Part shown: positions 1-9,567 of the stretch, one piece after another
Layout: each line of letters starts with the position of its first letter
Numbering within the stretch: the first letter of the stretch is position 1
Assembly: GCA_013821605.1 (NCBI GenBank)
Contig: JACDGP010000006.1
Coordinates: 22,956-86,955 of the forward strand
Length of the DNA: 64,000 nucleotides
Origin: Herpetosiphonaceae bacterium
Lineage (GTDB): Bacteria; Chloroflexota; Chloroflexia; Chloroflexales; Kallotenuaceae
Direction of reading: 5' to 3'
The notes under the pieces: model-generated
What the model was told of the DNA's origin: nothing
Databases searched by the model: none
Seen by the model: the letters and a program-made list of their open reading frames with translations, nothing else
Program-made: the position numbers and the translations under genes

Positions 1-1394
1 CGGGTCAGTTCACGGTCTTTGACAACTGGGCTGTGAGCGGTGTGTCCTACCAGGGACGGTGGCTCGCCATGACGCGCATTATGAATGCGGATGAGCAGCG
101 CGCATGGTCGCTCGGCACCCACTGGCAGACGGACATACTGGTCGTGGAGGCGACGAGCGGCTTCGTTGTGCATCGCTTGCGTTTGGAAGGTAACTTCGAT
201 GTCGAGACGATCTCCGGCAGTGGCGATGCATTGTTCTTGATCCAGCATCTGCCCGCCATCCATCCTGACCATTACGTGATTCGGCTGTACGATCTCACCC
301 ATGACATGTTGCAGGCCGACCCATTACGTGCTAAAGGCTCGGATGAGATCATGGCTGGCCTAGCTTGGGACGGCTTGGCCTCGTCCGACGGTCGCTGGCT
401 CTTGACACTCTACCTGAGCACCAAGCGCGATACTGCCTTCGTCCACACCCTCGACTTGGTCAACCATCTGCCGGTTTGCATCGATCTGCCTTCCGGCACC
501 GGCAACTTCGATCTACTCAAAAACTATACCCTGGCGCTCACACCCAATAACCAGACCTTGTTTGCGGCGAACGCAACCCTGGGTGTTGTGGCCGAAATCA
601 ATATGGAAAGCCGCCAGGTGGTACGCACAGTAAAGTTTCCGGCACATCCTACGGCGCCGTCCACCTCCGGTATACCAGAGAGTCATAGCGTACTGTCAAA
701 GGACGGCCATAGCTTGTACTTCACCAATGGTCATACACTATGGGACTATACCATCGGCAGTGATATGGTACGTGAACTTCCCGTACATACAGCTCGGATC
801 ATAGGCTTGGGGCTTAGCAGCGACGACCAACATCTGTTCCTGGTTGACATGGACGAAGCCATGACGATCCTCGACACACCAAAGCAGGGCCTGTGGTACT
901 CTCCCGAGAACGTCGCCTCGGCGGACGCGCAGCACGTTACGTCCACCATGAGCAGCATCCCTACTACACAGCTATCCACATCCACCGTTGCATGCCCCGT
1001 GACACGTCCTCCCAACCCACCGTTCGTTCCACCTCCGCCCTACCTATCATCACCACCCTCGCTCGATCCGCATGACTTCTGGTATGGTACTGGGGAACTA
1101 TGGACGAACCTCCCCAAGGATGACGTCTGGGGCCAGTTGCCCCATGAGGATGCTGGCTTCACACAGAAGGTCTTCTGGTACCAGGATTTTGATAAGCCCG
1201 AGTCGGGGTTGACGGTCACGGGTCGTCGCCTGGATGCCGCCGCACCGCCGCTCCTTGTATCTCCCACTATCGACGGCGGAGGTTTCCTGGGAGCTACCTT
1301 GACTGGCGTCGATTTTCCTACGCTTGGCTGCTGGGAGATAACGGGGCACCTCAAGGGTCACGACCTGCGCTTTGTTGTGGAGGTGGCGCCCTAG
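1..1394 (+). CDS. Putative beta-propeller-like/extracytoplasmic hypothetical protein, 5' truncated by window edge
   Basis: The frame stays open upstream of the listed start (GQFTVFDNWAVSGVSYQG...); repeated propeller-like strand motifs; Pro-rich C-terminal segment. Confidence 0.5.
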   Translation, partial: GQFTVFDNWAVSGVSYQGRWLAMTRIMNADEQRAWSLGTHWQTDILVVEATSGFVVHRLRLEGNFDVETISGSGDALFLIQHLPAIHPDHYVIRLYDLTHDMLQADPLRAKGSDEIMAGLAWDGLASSDGRWLLTLYLSTKRDTAFVHTLDLVNHLPVCIDLPSGTGNFDLLKNYTLALTPNNQTLFAANATLGVVAEINMESRQVVRTVKFPAHPTAPSTSGIPESHSVLSKDGHSLYFTNGHTLWDYTIGSDMVRELPVHTARIIGLGLSSDDQHLFLVDMDEAMTILDTPKQGLWYSPENVASADAQHVTSTMSSIPTTQLSTSTVACPVTRPPNPPFVPPPPYLSSPPSLDPHDFWYGTGELWTNLPKDDVWGQLPHEDAGFTQKVFWYQDFDKPESGLTVTGRRLDAAAPPLLVSPTIDGGGFLGATLTGVDFPTLGCWEITGHLKGHDLRFVVEVAP

Positions 1395-1483
1395 TCCGGA
1401 AACCATCAACGCTTTGCAGCGAGCTCGTCACATGGCTGGTTGCTTTTGGAACCCTGTACCGATCGGCGGTGTAATAGGGAGTA

Positions 1484-2071
1484 ATGGACCTGCGAAGCGC
1501 GGCCGAAAGCAGCGATGCCGATCTAGTTATCCGTGCTCGCCGAGGCGATGACACTGCCTGCGAGCTGTTAATGCGTGCCCACCAGGAGGCGGTGTTCCGG
1601 CTCGCCTATTTGTTCCTTCACGACGCGGACGAAGCCGAAGATGCGACACAAGAGACCTTTATTCGGGCGCTCCGCGCTCTGGATGAATTTGACTTGGAGC
1701 GCCCGCTCCGACCGTGGTTACTACGGATTGCAACGAATGTCGTCCGCAACCGGCAACGGGCCGTGGGACGCTACCTGCAAGCTATGCGACGTTGGCTACA
1801 ATCCGAACCGGCCCCGGTCGCGGGGCTAACGGAGCGGAGTGGACCACAATGGGAAGCTCAACTCTTGTGGCAAGCTGTTCGGCGGCTGGCACGCTCCGAT
1901 CAAGAAGTGCTGTATCTGCGTTATTTCCTGGATTTAGGAGAAGCTGAGATGGCGGGTGCCTTGGACATGCCACCGGGTACCGTAAAGTCGCGGCTGCATC
2001 GTGCGACGACCCGACTGCGCATGATCGTGGATGGCGAGTTCCCGGCGTTACGAGAGGAACGACAGCCGTGA
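1484..2071 (+). CDS. ECF-type RNA polymerase sigma factor (sigma-70 family)
   Basis: Region 2 'AYLFLHDADEAEDATQETFIRALRAL' and region 4 'LRYFLDLGEAEMAGALDMPPGTVKSRLHRA'. Confidence 0.93.
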   Translation: MDLRSAAESSDADLVIRARRGDDTACELLMRAHQEAVFRLAYLFLHDADEAEDATQETFIRALRALDEFDLERPLRPWLLRIATNVVRNRQRAVGRYLQAMRRWLQSEPAPVAGLTERSGPQWEAQLLWQAVRRLARSDQEVLYLRYFLDLGEAEMAGALDMPPGTVKSRLHRATTRLRMIVDGEFPALREERQP

Positions 2072-2877
2072 GTGATCGTCCGCCGATGGAAGGCTGGGAA
2101 GCACGTGTGCATACAGTGGCACAAGCCTTTGCGTATCCGCCCACGCCCACGATCACTCCGACGGTAGTAGCAGTCGTACGCCCCCATCCTCGATCAGCTA
2201 TTCGGCTTGGACGCCGAGCATGGGCTGTAGCAGTACTCGTCGTGCTCCTCCTCCTTCTGTGGAGCGTCCCGCAAGTGCGCGCCGGTGTGCGGGCGATCTT
2301 GCGCATTGGTGCCGTCGAGATCGTACTACCAACGCCTGCACCACAGCGTAGTCCTAGCCCATCTCCTACAGCTCATCAGCCAACGGCGGGAATGACTGTC
2401 CTGCCTACACCTCCGCTGAATACTACCCTGTCAGAATTGGCTGGCTCGACCACGCTCACCGACGCACGCCGGCAGGTAACGTTCCCGATCCGCCTGCCTC
2501 GTTATCCATCCGATCTAGGAGTGCCGGATCGCGTCTTCGTCCAGGACCTTGCTGGAACAGCGGTCATCCTCGTATGGTTGGAGCCTAGTCATCCTGAGCG
2601 GGTGCGCCTCAGCCTCCATCTATTGTCATCGGATCTACTGATGCGCAAATCGATGGTTAAGGAGTTAACACAAACGACCGTCAATGGTCAGCCTGCTGCG
2701 TGGGTTACGGGACCGCATCTGATCGAGATACGCACTGCAAGCGGCGGTCGCACCATTGACCAGCGCCAGTTGGTCGACGGCAATACACTCATCTGGACCG
2801 CTGGCACGCTTACCTACCGGCTTGAAACGCATCAATCATTAAGCGAGGCCGTGCGGACCGCTGAGTCATTGCACTGA
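2068..2877 (+). CDS. Putative anti-sigma factor / DUF4367-like membrane protein
   Basis: Overlaps the ECF sigma stop by 4 nt; single TM 'AWAVAVLVVLLLLLWSVP' and an extracytoplasmic domain. Confidence 0.65.
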   Translation: MSDRPPMEGWEARVHTVAQAFAYPPTPTITPTVVAVVRPHPRSAIRLGRRAWAVAVLVVLLLLLWSVPQVRAGVRAILRIGAVEIVLPTPAPQRSPSPSPTAHQPTAGMTVLPTPPLNTTLSELAGSTTLTDARRQVTFPIRLPRYPSDLGVPDRVFVQDLAGTAVILVWLEPSHPERVRLSLHLLSSDLLMRKSMVKELTQTTVNGQPAAWVTGPHLIEIRTASGGRTIDQRQLVDGNTLIWTAGTLTYRLETHQSLSEAVRTAESLH

Positions 2878-3051
2878 TGACGGTCGATGATAGGAGGTGT
2901 AGGACAAAAATTGGCGTTTCCCAAAGAAATAATGTGAACATTATAGATGTCCTCGATAAGCCCTCAAAGCACGCTTGTATTGACACGGGGAGTATGATCG
3001 AAACACACCCGAGGAGACCTACCAGTACTTGACAAGAGAAGGTAGCATACG

Positions 3052-4017
3052 ATGGCAGCACAATCCGCAGCCATGTCAGGGAAATTTCAGCATCTGAGCC
3101 TCAAGCCGCTTGTGATGACCGTCCTCACCTTTATGCTAACGTTGCTGCTGAGCATCATCTTGGTGACGCTCTTGCTCTTTGCCCAGCACGTCTTCGTTGA
3201 CAAACGGGGTATGCCAACCCATCCGGGCCTATGGATGTATTTGACCAATGTGCGGACCTATCTACAAGGTTTGCTACATGGCAACTTTGGTAAAACCTTC
3301 AATGGGCTGCAGGTCAATTCTATTCTCGTCGTAGCCGTTCGTCACTCACTGCAACTCCTCGCCGTCAGTGTCGCCGTAGCCCTGCCCATCGGCATTGCCT
3401 GGGGTAGTCTCTTAGTGACCGTGCAGCGTCGTTGGCCACGGATCATGCTTGACGTGTTCAGTACGCTTGCCCTCTCATTGCCGTCCTTCGTTGTCCTGTT
3501 GCTTGCGACACAAGCGGTGGCAACCTTTACCCAACGTACTCACATTCGGTTGACCTACGTCCAGGGCTATGGCCTTGACCGCCATTTGATCCTGCCCGTC
3601 GCCGTGTTGGCACTCCGGGGGGCAGCCTTTATGGCCCGCTCACTCGCGGTCGCGCAACTGGACGTTTTACGCCAGGATTGGATCCGTGTCGCCCGCGCGA
3701 AGGGCTTGGGCGGCCTGCACTTATGGTACCGCCATATACTACCTGCGCTGCGGCTGCCCCTCATTGGCAGTACGCTTGGGATGTTGCGTGTCATGGTCAG
3801 TGGTTTTGTCATTGTCGATTACATGTATGAATGGGGCGGCTTAGGCCGTCAAATGCTGCGGATTGACTTTCTCAACGGGATTGTGGCGCCTGAGAGCGAA
3901 GTGGCGGCAGGAGCTACTATCATGCTGGTCATCTTTTTCGTAGCTACCGACACACTGGGACGGTTATTCGTTACAAAGGCCGATCCACGGCTTCGGGAGC
4001 GCATGAACGAGCAATGA
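3052..4017 (+). CDS. ABC transporter permease, DppB/OppB type
   Basis: Multi-TM; 'DWIRVARAKGLGGLHLWYRHILPALRLPLIG' EAA-type loop. Confidence 0.88.
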   Translation: MAAQSAAMSGKFQHLSLKPLVMTVLTFMLTLLLSIILVTLLLFAQHVFVDKRGMPTHPGLWMYLTNVRTYLQGLLHGNFGKTFNGLQVNSILVVAVRHSLQLLAVSVAVALPIGIAWGSLLVTVQRRWPRIMLDVFSTLALSLPSFVVLLLATQAVATFTQRTHIRLTYVQGYGLDRHLILPVAVLALRGAAFMARSLAVAQLDVLRQDWIRVARAKGLGGLHLWYRHILPALRLPLIGSTLGMLRVMVSGFVIVDYMYEWGGLGRQMLRIDFLNGIVAPESEVAAGATIMLVIFFVATDTLGRLFVTKADPRLRERMNEQ

Positions 4018-4937
4018 GCACCTACATGCCTCTCCCGCTCGTACGTCGCTGGCGTGCGGTCGTGTTCAAAGTCAATGCCACCTTGCTGCTTGGGGGCATC
4101 TTGAGCATCCTGCTGATGGGCTGCGCACTCGCCGCCCCATGGCTTGCGCCGCATGACCCGAACGAGACGCTCTTCCGCTACAACGGCACGACGCTGCTGC
4201 CAGCCCCTTACCCGCCGGGAACAGCTGGAATGCCACTTGGAAGTGACAGCCTGTGGCGCGACATGTGGAGCCGCCTGCTGTATGGCGGTCGATTCACGCT
4301 CCTATTTTGCTGGGTTGCAGCCTTGGTGCGCATCACGCTTGGAACCTTGGTGGGGCTCTTCGCGGGTTGGTACGGCCGGGTGGCCCGTGTCGTGGACGTC
4401 ATTGTCGGTGCATGGTCGGCGGTACCAAGCCTCCTTTTTGCCCTGGTCGTTATTACCTTGGGCAACACTCCAGGTGTATTGTCAGGTTCACTACCGCGCT
4501 TTTTGCTGATCATCAGCCTGACCGGCTGGACGGAGGCGGCTGTCCGCTGCCGCATCGCCGTGCAAGGCTTACGCAGCGAGCCTTTCATTGAAGCAGCCTA
4601 TGCGATTGGCCGAGGACGGCTGGCGGTGCTCTTCCGCCATATCCTGCCGAATTTGCGCGACCTGCTCCTAGTCGAAATAGCGTATGCTGGGGCAGCGGTC
4701 CTGCTGTTAGTGGGGGAGCTCGCGTTTTTGGGCATCTTTGTTGGTGCAACAGAGTCGATGGTGGTTAAAGGCCAACTCGTGGACGACCCACTCTATGCCG
4801 AATGGGGCAGCATGCTGGCTGCCGGCTTGCGGCACCGCAACTCCGGAGTGTGGCTCCTGTTGGAGCCCGTGATCGCCTTTACACTCGCCATCCTGAGTTT
4901 CAACCTCTTAGCCGACGGTCTACGACGCCGTCGATGA
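4014..4937 (+). CDS. ABC transporter permease, DppC/OppC type
   Basis: Overlaps the previous gene by 4 nt; 'EAAYAIGRGRLAVLFRHILPNL' EAA loop. Confidence 0.87.
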   Translation: MSTYMPLPLVRRWRAVVFKVNATLLLGGILSILLMGCALAAPWLAPHDPNETLFRYNGTTLLPAPYPPGTAGMPLGSDSLWRDMWSRLLYGGRFTLLFCWVAALVRITLGTLVGLFAGWYGRVARVVDVIVGAWSAVPSLLFALVVITLGNTPGVLSGSLPRFLLIISLTGWTEAAVRCRIAVQGLRSEPFIEAAYAIGRGRLAVLFRHILPNLRDLLLVEIAYAGAAVLLLVGELAFLGIFVGATESMVVKGQLVDDPLYAEWGSMLAAGLRHRNSGVWLLLEPVIAFTLAILSFNLLADGLRRRR

Positions 4938-4995
4938 GCGCAGGAACAGGAGCCAGCGTGCATGGCGTTAGTGATGAGCTTGGCCTTCCGCAGGT

Positions 4996-7566
4996 TTAGG
5001 AAAATCGCAGGCCCTCCTTATCCGCTTCTACCCGTACCGTCGCGCCATCCTCAACTCGACCTTCGAGCAACGCAACGGCCAGCGGGTCCAGCAACTCACG
5101 CTGAATCGCACGTTTCAAGGGCCGTGCGCCATATTGCGGGTTAAAGCCCACCGTCGCCAAGTGATCCTTGGCCGCTAGCGACAAATCAAGCACAATATGC
5201 CGGTCGGCCAATCGTCCAAGTAACTGGCGCACCTCTTTGTCAACGATGCCCCGAATCGCTTCAGGCTGCAGGCTCTTGAAAACGATCAGTTCATCGACAC
5301 GGTTCAAGAATTCGGGTCGAAAGTGCTCATGCACTGCTTCCAGCACCAGTTCCGCTGCTTCCGCTTCATCTTCAGCATTAAGCAATGCTTGTGATCCGAG
5401 ATTACTCGTCATAATGATGACCGTGTTTTTGAAGTTAACGACCCGCCCCTGCGCGTCAGTCAGTCGCCCGTCATCCAGAATTTGGAGCAGGATGTTGAAT
5501 ACGTCGGGATGTGCTTTTTCCGTTTCATCGAACAGCACGACGGAGTAGGGCTTGCGTCGCACCGCCTCGGTGAGCTGTCCACCTTCGTCATACCCAATAT
5601 ACCCTGGTGGTGCACCAACCAAGCGTGCTACGGCATGCTTTTCCATATACTCCGACATGTCGAGCCGAATCAGGGCCTGCTCGTCGTCGAACAAGAACGC
5701 AGCCAGCGTACGTGCTAGCTCAGTTTTGCCGACACCCGTGGGACCGAGGAACAGAAACGAGCCGAGTGGCCGTTGCGGATCATGCAGACCAGCGCGCGCC
5801 CGCCGCACCGCGTTTGCGACCGCGCGGACCGCATCATCCTGCCCAACGACGCGCTCGTGCAACTGCTCCTCGATCTGCAGCAGCTTGTCGGTCTCGCTTT
5901 GCAACAGCCGTGATACCGGTATTCTCGTCCAGCGCGCCACGATTTCGGCAATGTCGTCGGCGGTGACCTCCTCCTGGAGCAACATCCCCCGCCGTTGCAT
6001 CGCCGCGATCTCTGCCTCACGCGCCGCGAGGGCACGCTCCAGTTCGGGCATCCGCCCATACTGCAGCTCTCCGGCCCGTGCATAATCCAGTTGCCGTTGT
6101 GCCTGCTCGATCTCCGTCCTGGTTTGCTCCAGTTGTGCTTTGAGCAGCGTCACCTCCTCAATCGCGGCGCGTTCGTTTGCCAATCGAGCTTCCAGGCCGC
6201 GCTGTGCCTCGCGTAGATTTGCCAGGCTCGCCTCGATCCGCTCTAACCGTTCAAGCGAAGCCGCATCTTTTTCCCGGCGTAGCGCCTCGCGCTCGATCTC
6301 GAGTTGGACCCCCCGACGCTTGAGATCGTCAAGCTCCTGCGGATCACTCGTCATCTCCATGCGCAAGCGTGCTGCTGCCTGATCAACGAGATCGAGTGCC
6401 TTATCGGGTAAGAACCGGTCGGCAACATAGCGCTCGCTGAGCACCGCTGCCGCGACTAGTGCTCCATCAGTAATCTGGACATTATGGTGTGTCTCATAGC
6501 GCTCGCGTAGGCCGCGCAGGATCGAGATCGTATCTTCGACCGTCGGCGGCGCGATCAAGACCGGCTGGAAGCGTCGCTCCAAGGCGGGATCTTTCTCGAT
6601 ATATTTGCGGTACTCGCCCAGTGTCGTAGCCCCGATAGCATGGAGTTCGCCGCGTGCCAGGGCCGGCTTAAGCATATTACCGGCATCCATCGCACCTTCA
6701 GCTGCCCCGGCTCCCACGACGGTATGCAGTTCGTCGATAAACAGCAGCACCTGGCCGGCGGCACTGACGACCTCCTTCATCACGGCCTTGAGCCGTTCTT
6801 CGAACTGTCCGCGATACTGCGCCCCGGCGACCATCGAACTGAGGTCAAGCGCGATCACCGTTTTGCCCTGCAATGCTTCCGGCACATCGCCCCGCACGAT
6901 CCGCAGCGCCAGCCCTTCCACGATCGCCGTTTTGCCAACCCCCGGCTCCCCAATCAGCACCGGGTTATTTTTGGTACGCCGCGCCAGCACTTCCATGGTA
7001 TTGCGAATCTCTTCGTCCCGCCCGATCACCGGGTCCAATCTGCCCGCTTTTCCTAGCTCGGTCAAGTTGCGGCCATACCGCTCCAGCGAGGCATAGGTCT
7101 GCTCGGGCCGTATGCTATTAACGAATTGGGAGCCGCGGATACCGGAGAGTACGTTGAGGATTTGATCGCGGGTCACGTTAAGTTGCTCGATCAGCGTCGG
7201 TCGTCCGCCCCGTTTCGCCGGCAGGGTGAGTAAGAGATGCTCGGTGGAGACATAATGGTCGCCCATCCGCGTCATCTCGGCCTCCGCCGCCTGTAGGGCC
7301 TGGACCAAGCGGGGGCCGACCGTCGGATCGACATTGGTGCCATACGCTTTGGGTAGTTTTTGCACCTCCGCCTGGGCATCGCGCACGACCTGATTAGTTT
7401 GGTAGCCCAGCTTCTGCATGATCTGCGGTACGACCCCGTCGTTTTGCTGTACCAGCGCTAACAAGAGATGCTCGGGCTCAACCTGGCTTTGGTGGTATTC
7501 GCGGGCTAGATCGTGAGCTACACTAATGGCTTCGCGCGCTTTTTCCGTATATTTGTCAAGCTTCAT
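4996..7566 (-). CDS. clpB: ATP-dependent chaperone ClpB
   Basis: Clp N domain, two Walker A motifs ([18 protein letters not shown]), coiled-coil middle domain, 856 aa. Confidence 0.96.
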   Translation of the reverse strand: MKLDKYTEKAREAISVAHDLAREYHQSQVEPEHLLLALVQQNDGVVPQIMQKLGYQTNQVVRDAQAEVQKLPKAYGTNVDPTVGPRLVQALQAAEAEMTRMGDHYVSTEHLLLTLPAKRGGRPTLIEQLNVTRDQILNVLSGIRGSQFVNSIRPEQTYASLERYGRNLTELGKAGRLDPVIGRDEEIRNTMEVLARRTKNNPVLIGEPGVGKTAIVEGLALRIVRGDVPEALQGKTVIALDLSSMVAGAQYRGQFEERLKAVMKEVVSAAGQVLLFIDELHTVVGAGAAEGAMDAGNMLKPALARGELHAIGATTLGEYRKYIEKDPALERRFQPVLIAPPTVEDTISILRGLRERYETHHNVQITDGALVAAAVLSERYVADRFLPDKALDLVDQAAARLRMEMTSDPQELDDLKRRGVQLEIEREALRREKDAASLERLERIEASLANLREAQRGLEARLANERAAIEEVTLLKAQLEQTRTEIEQAQRQLDYARAGELQYGRMPELERALAAREAEIAAMQRRGMLLQEEVTADDIAEIVARWTRIPVSRLLQSETDKLLQIEEQLHERVVGQDDAVRAVANAVRRARAGLHDPQRPLGSFLFLGPTGVGKTELARTLAAFLFDDEQALIRLDMSEYMEKHAVARLVGAPPGYIGYDEGGQLTEAVRRKPYSVVLFDETEKAHPDVFNILLQILDDGRLTDAQGRVVNFKNTVIIMTSNLGSQALLNAEDEAEAAELVLEAVHEHFRPEFLNRVDELIVFKSLQPEAIRGIVDKEVRQLLGRLADRHIVLDLSLAAKDHLATVGFNPQYGARPLKRAIQRELLDPLAVALLEGRVEDGATVRVEADKEGLRFS

Positions 7567-7788
7567 TATTCAATTCATTCCGCTCGTCTGGGTAGTAGCT
7601 ATCCTACCAAACGATACGACGCCGAACTGACACTGCAGGTTGCAGATCTGCTCCAACATAGACGGTAGTAGTCCCGGATGGCGGTGATAAAGGGGACAAA
7701 AACACTATAGGCAAAGCATCCCATCTACGCTATAACACGAATGCCTTGACATCGGGCTCTGACGTCGTTGACTACTTTTGAGGTAAGC

Positions 7789-8559
7789 ATGCCCTATCTG
7801 ATGGATCAAGCCGCACTGGACGAGTTGAACGCGGCGTCGTCACATCTAGATGACTGCTGTGTTCGACTCGGCGAGTACCCCCACCATCTGTATCGCGATG
7901 GCGTTAAGTATGTTGTGGTCCGCGCCTTGTATACCTGTTTGAACGAGGCCAAAGCGCGCGAGGATACTTCTGCGCTCACTCATCTACACATGCACGAAAC
8001 CGATCTACGGCGTTTGGTAGCCGACGAACAAAGCCGTGGCACCTTCAACGGGCGCATCGTGGGTCGCTCGACAGCCATCATGACTGCTGAGCAGGAGCAG
8101 CCTGTAACAGTTCCGCGCTGGTCACCATCCCTGCCTACGACCTGGACGGAAACTAATCTTAACCGCTCGTTTCTGATCGACATGTTATTGCGTGCACTCT
8201 ATAACCGCAGTCGTGCGACTGGCCAGGAATTGTCGACCCATCTGGGCGTCTTTTATGCTGTTATCAGTCCGTTGTTGGATGAATTACGCGCGGTCGAGCA
8301 ACTGGATATTGCCGGGCAGCGCGGCTTCGGGGATATTAATTACGAATATGTGCTGACACCGCGCGGCGTACAAGCCGTCAACGATGCCCTTCAGAAAACG
8401 AGTTATGCTGGCGTATGCCCGGTGCCGCTTGCAGATTATGTTGCAGCCTGTAAGCATCAAACGATCAAGCAGGTCGTCGTAACCCGCCTGAACATTCGGC
8501 GCGCCTTCGGCGATTTGATTATTTCCGAGCCGGTGCTCAATGAGGTCGGGCCGCCGTGA
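7789..8559 (+). CDS. N-terminal (winged-helix-like) part of an AAA ATPase, apparently separated from its ATPase domain by a frameshift
   Basis: Ends '...YAGVCPVPLADYVAACKHQTIKQVVVTRLNIRRAFGDLIISEPVLNEVGPP*'; the next frame continues with the P-loop domain; ATG at 7789 preferred over the upstream TTG. Confidence 0.6.
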   Translation: MPYLMDQAALDELNAASSHLDDCCVRLGEYPHHLYRDGVKYVVVRALYTCLNEAKAREDTSALTHLHMHETDLRRLVADEQSRGTFNGRIVGRSTAIMTAEQEQPVTVPRWSPSLPTTWTETNLNRSFLIDMLLRALYNRSRATGQELSTHLGVFYAVISPLLDELRAVEQLDIAGQRGFGDINYEYVLTPRGVQAVNDALQKTSYAGVCPVPLADYVAACKHQTIKQVVVTRLNIRRAFGDLIISEPVLNEVGPP

Positions 8560-9410
8560 ACTCGGCCTCCTCGGTCTTTTTGTTCGGCTACCCCGGCAAC
8601 GGTAAAACGTCGATTGCCGAACGAATCACGCGTTTAATGGGCGATGCAATCTATATACCTCATGCTGTGGAAGCCGATGGGCAGATCATTAAACTGTACG
8701 ATCCGATTGTACACACGGCGGTGGACGAGCTGGGAGCGTATGGCGTGCCCGCCTACGATACGCGCTGGATCAAGATAAAGCGACCGGTTGTGATCACTGG
8801 CGGTGAGCTAACGCTGCCCATGCTCGATCTCACCTATAACCCGGTCTCGAAGTTCTACGAAGCGCCTTTCCAGATGAAGGCCAATGGTGGCATTTTTTTG
8901 ATCGATGACTTTGGGCGGCAGCAATGCCGGCCCATCGACTTGCTCAACCGCTGGATCGTGCCGCTCGAAAAGCGTTTTGACTACCTCACGACGGTTACTG
9001 GCAAAAAACTTGAGATACCGTTCGACCAACTCATTATTTTCTCCTCCAACCTCGATCCGCAGGACTTGGCCGATGAAGCATTCTTGCGCCGTATCAAATA
9101 CAAAATCAATGTCAAGGATCCAGATGAAGCTCAGTGGCGTGAGATTTGGCGTCTGGTGTGTAAAGGCCGGCAGATCCCCTACGATGATAGCGGCCTTGAT
9201 TATCTGCTCGAGAAGTGGTACGTGCCGCATGATCGACCGTTGCGCATGTGCCACCCCCGCGATATTCTGGACCAAATGGTGAGCATGGCCAAATACGTCA
9301 TGGAAGATGTCTCGCTGGGCAACCCTGACCTGATCGATGCTGCCTGCCGGACCTATTTCATTACCGGCCCGAAGCAGAACTTTGGTGCGCAGGTTCGCTT
9401 GCGCGACTAG
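8556..9410 (+). CDS. AAA-family ATPase domain protein
   Basis: Walker A GYPGNGKTS, Walker B 'GGIFLIDDFG', 'LLNRWIVPLEKRFDYLT'. Confidence 0.8.
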   Translation: MNSASSVFLFGYPGNGKTSIAERITRLMGDAIYIPHAVEADGQIIKLYDPIVHTAVDELGAYGVPAYDTRWIKIKRPVVITGGELTLPMLDLTYNPVSKFYEAPFQMKANGGIFLIDDFGRQQCRPIDLLNRWIVPLEKRFDYLTTVTGKKLEIPFDQLIIFSSNLDPQDLADEAFLRRIKYKINVKDPDEAQWREIWRLVCKGRQIPYDDSGLDYLLEKWYVPHDRPLRMCHPRDILDQMVSMAKYVMEDVSLGNPDLIDAACRTYFITGPKQNFGAQVRLRD

Positions 9411-9445
9411 CGGCTTCAGCCTCCTATCACCTACCCGTAATTTGG

Positions 9446-9476
9446 CTCACGTCGTTGTTTGGCGTGAGCTTTGCTA
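9446..9476 (+). terminator. Hairpin with short T-rich tail after the AAA ATPase gene
   Basis: GCTCACG (9446-9452) / CGTGAGC (9464-9470) followed by TTTGCT. Confidence 0.45.
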
Positions 9477-9567
9477 GATCCTGGTAAACTATACCCGGTT
9501 GCCTCCCCGGGAGATAGCAGCTGCAGCGTTATTGGATTTGTAGATACTTTACACCGATAAGGATCAT

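Noticed and set aside
7567-7788. CIRCE or HAIR heat-shock operator upstream of clpB
   Set aside because: No TTAGCACTC-N9-GAGTGCTAA or CTTGAGT-N7-ACTCAAG-like sequence seen in the intergenic region
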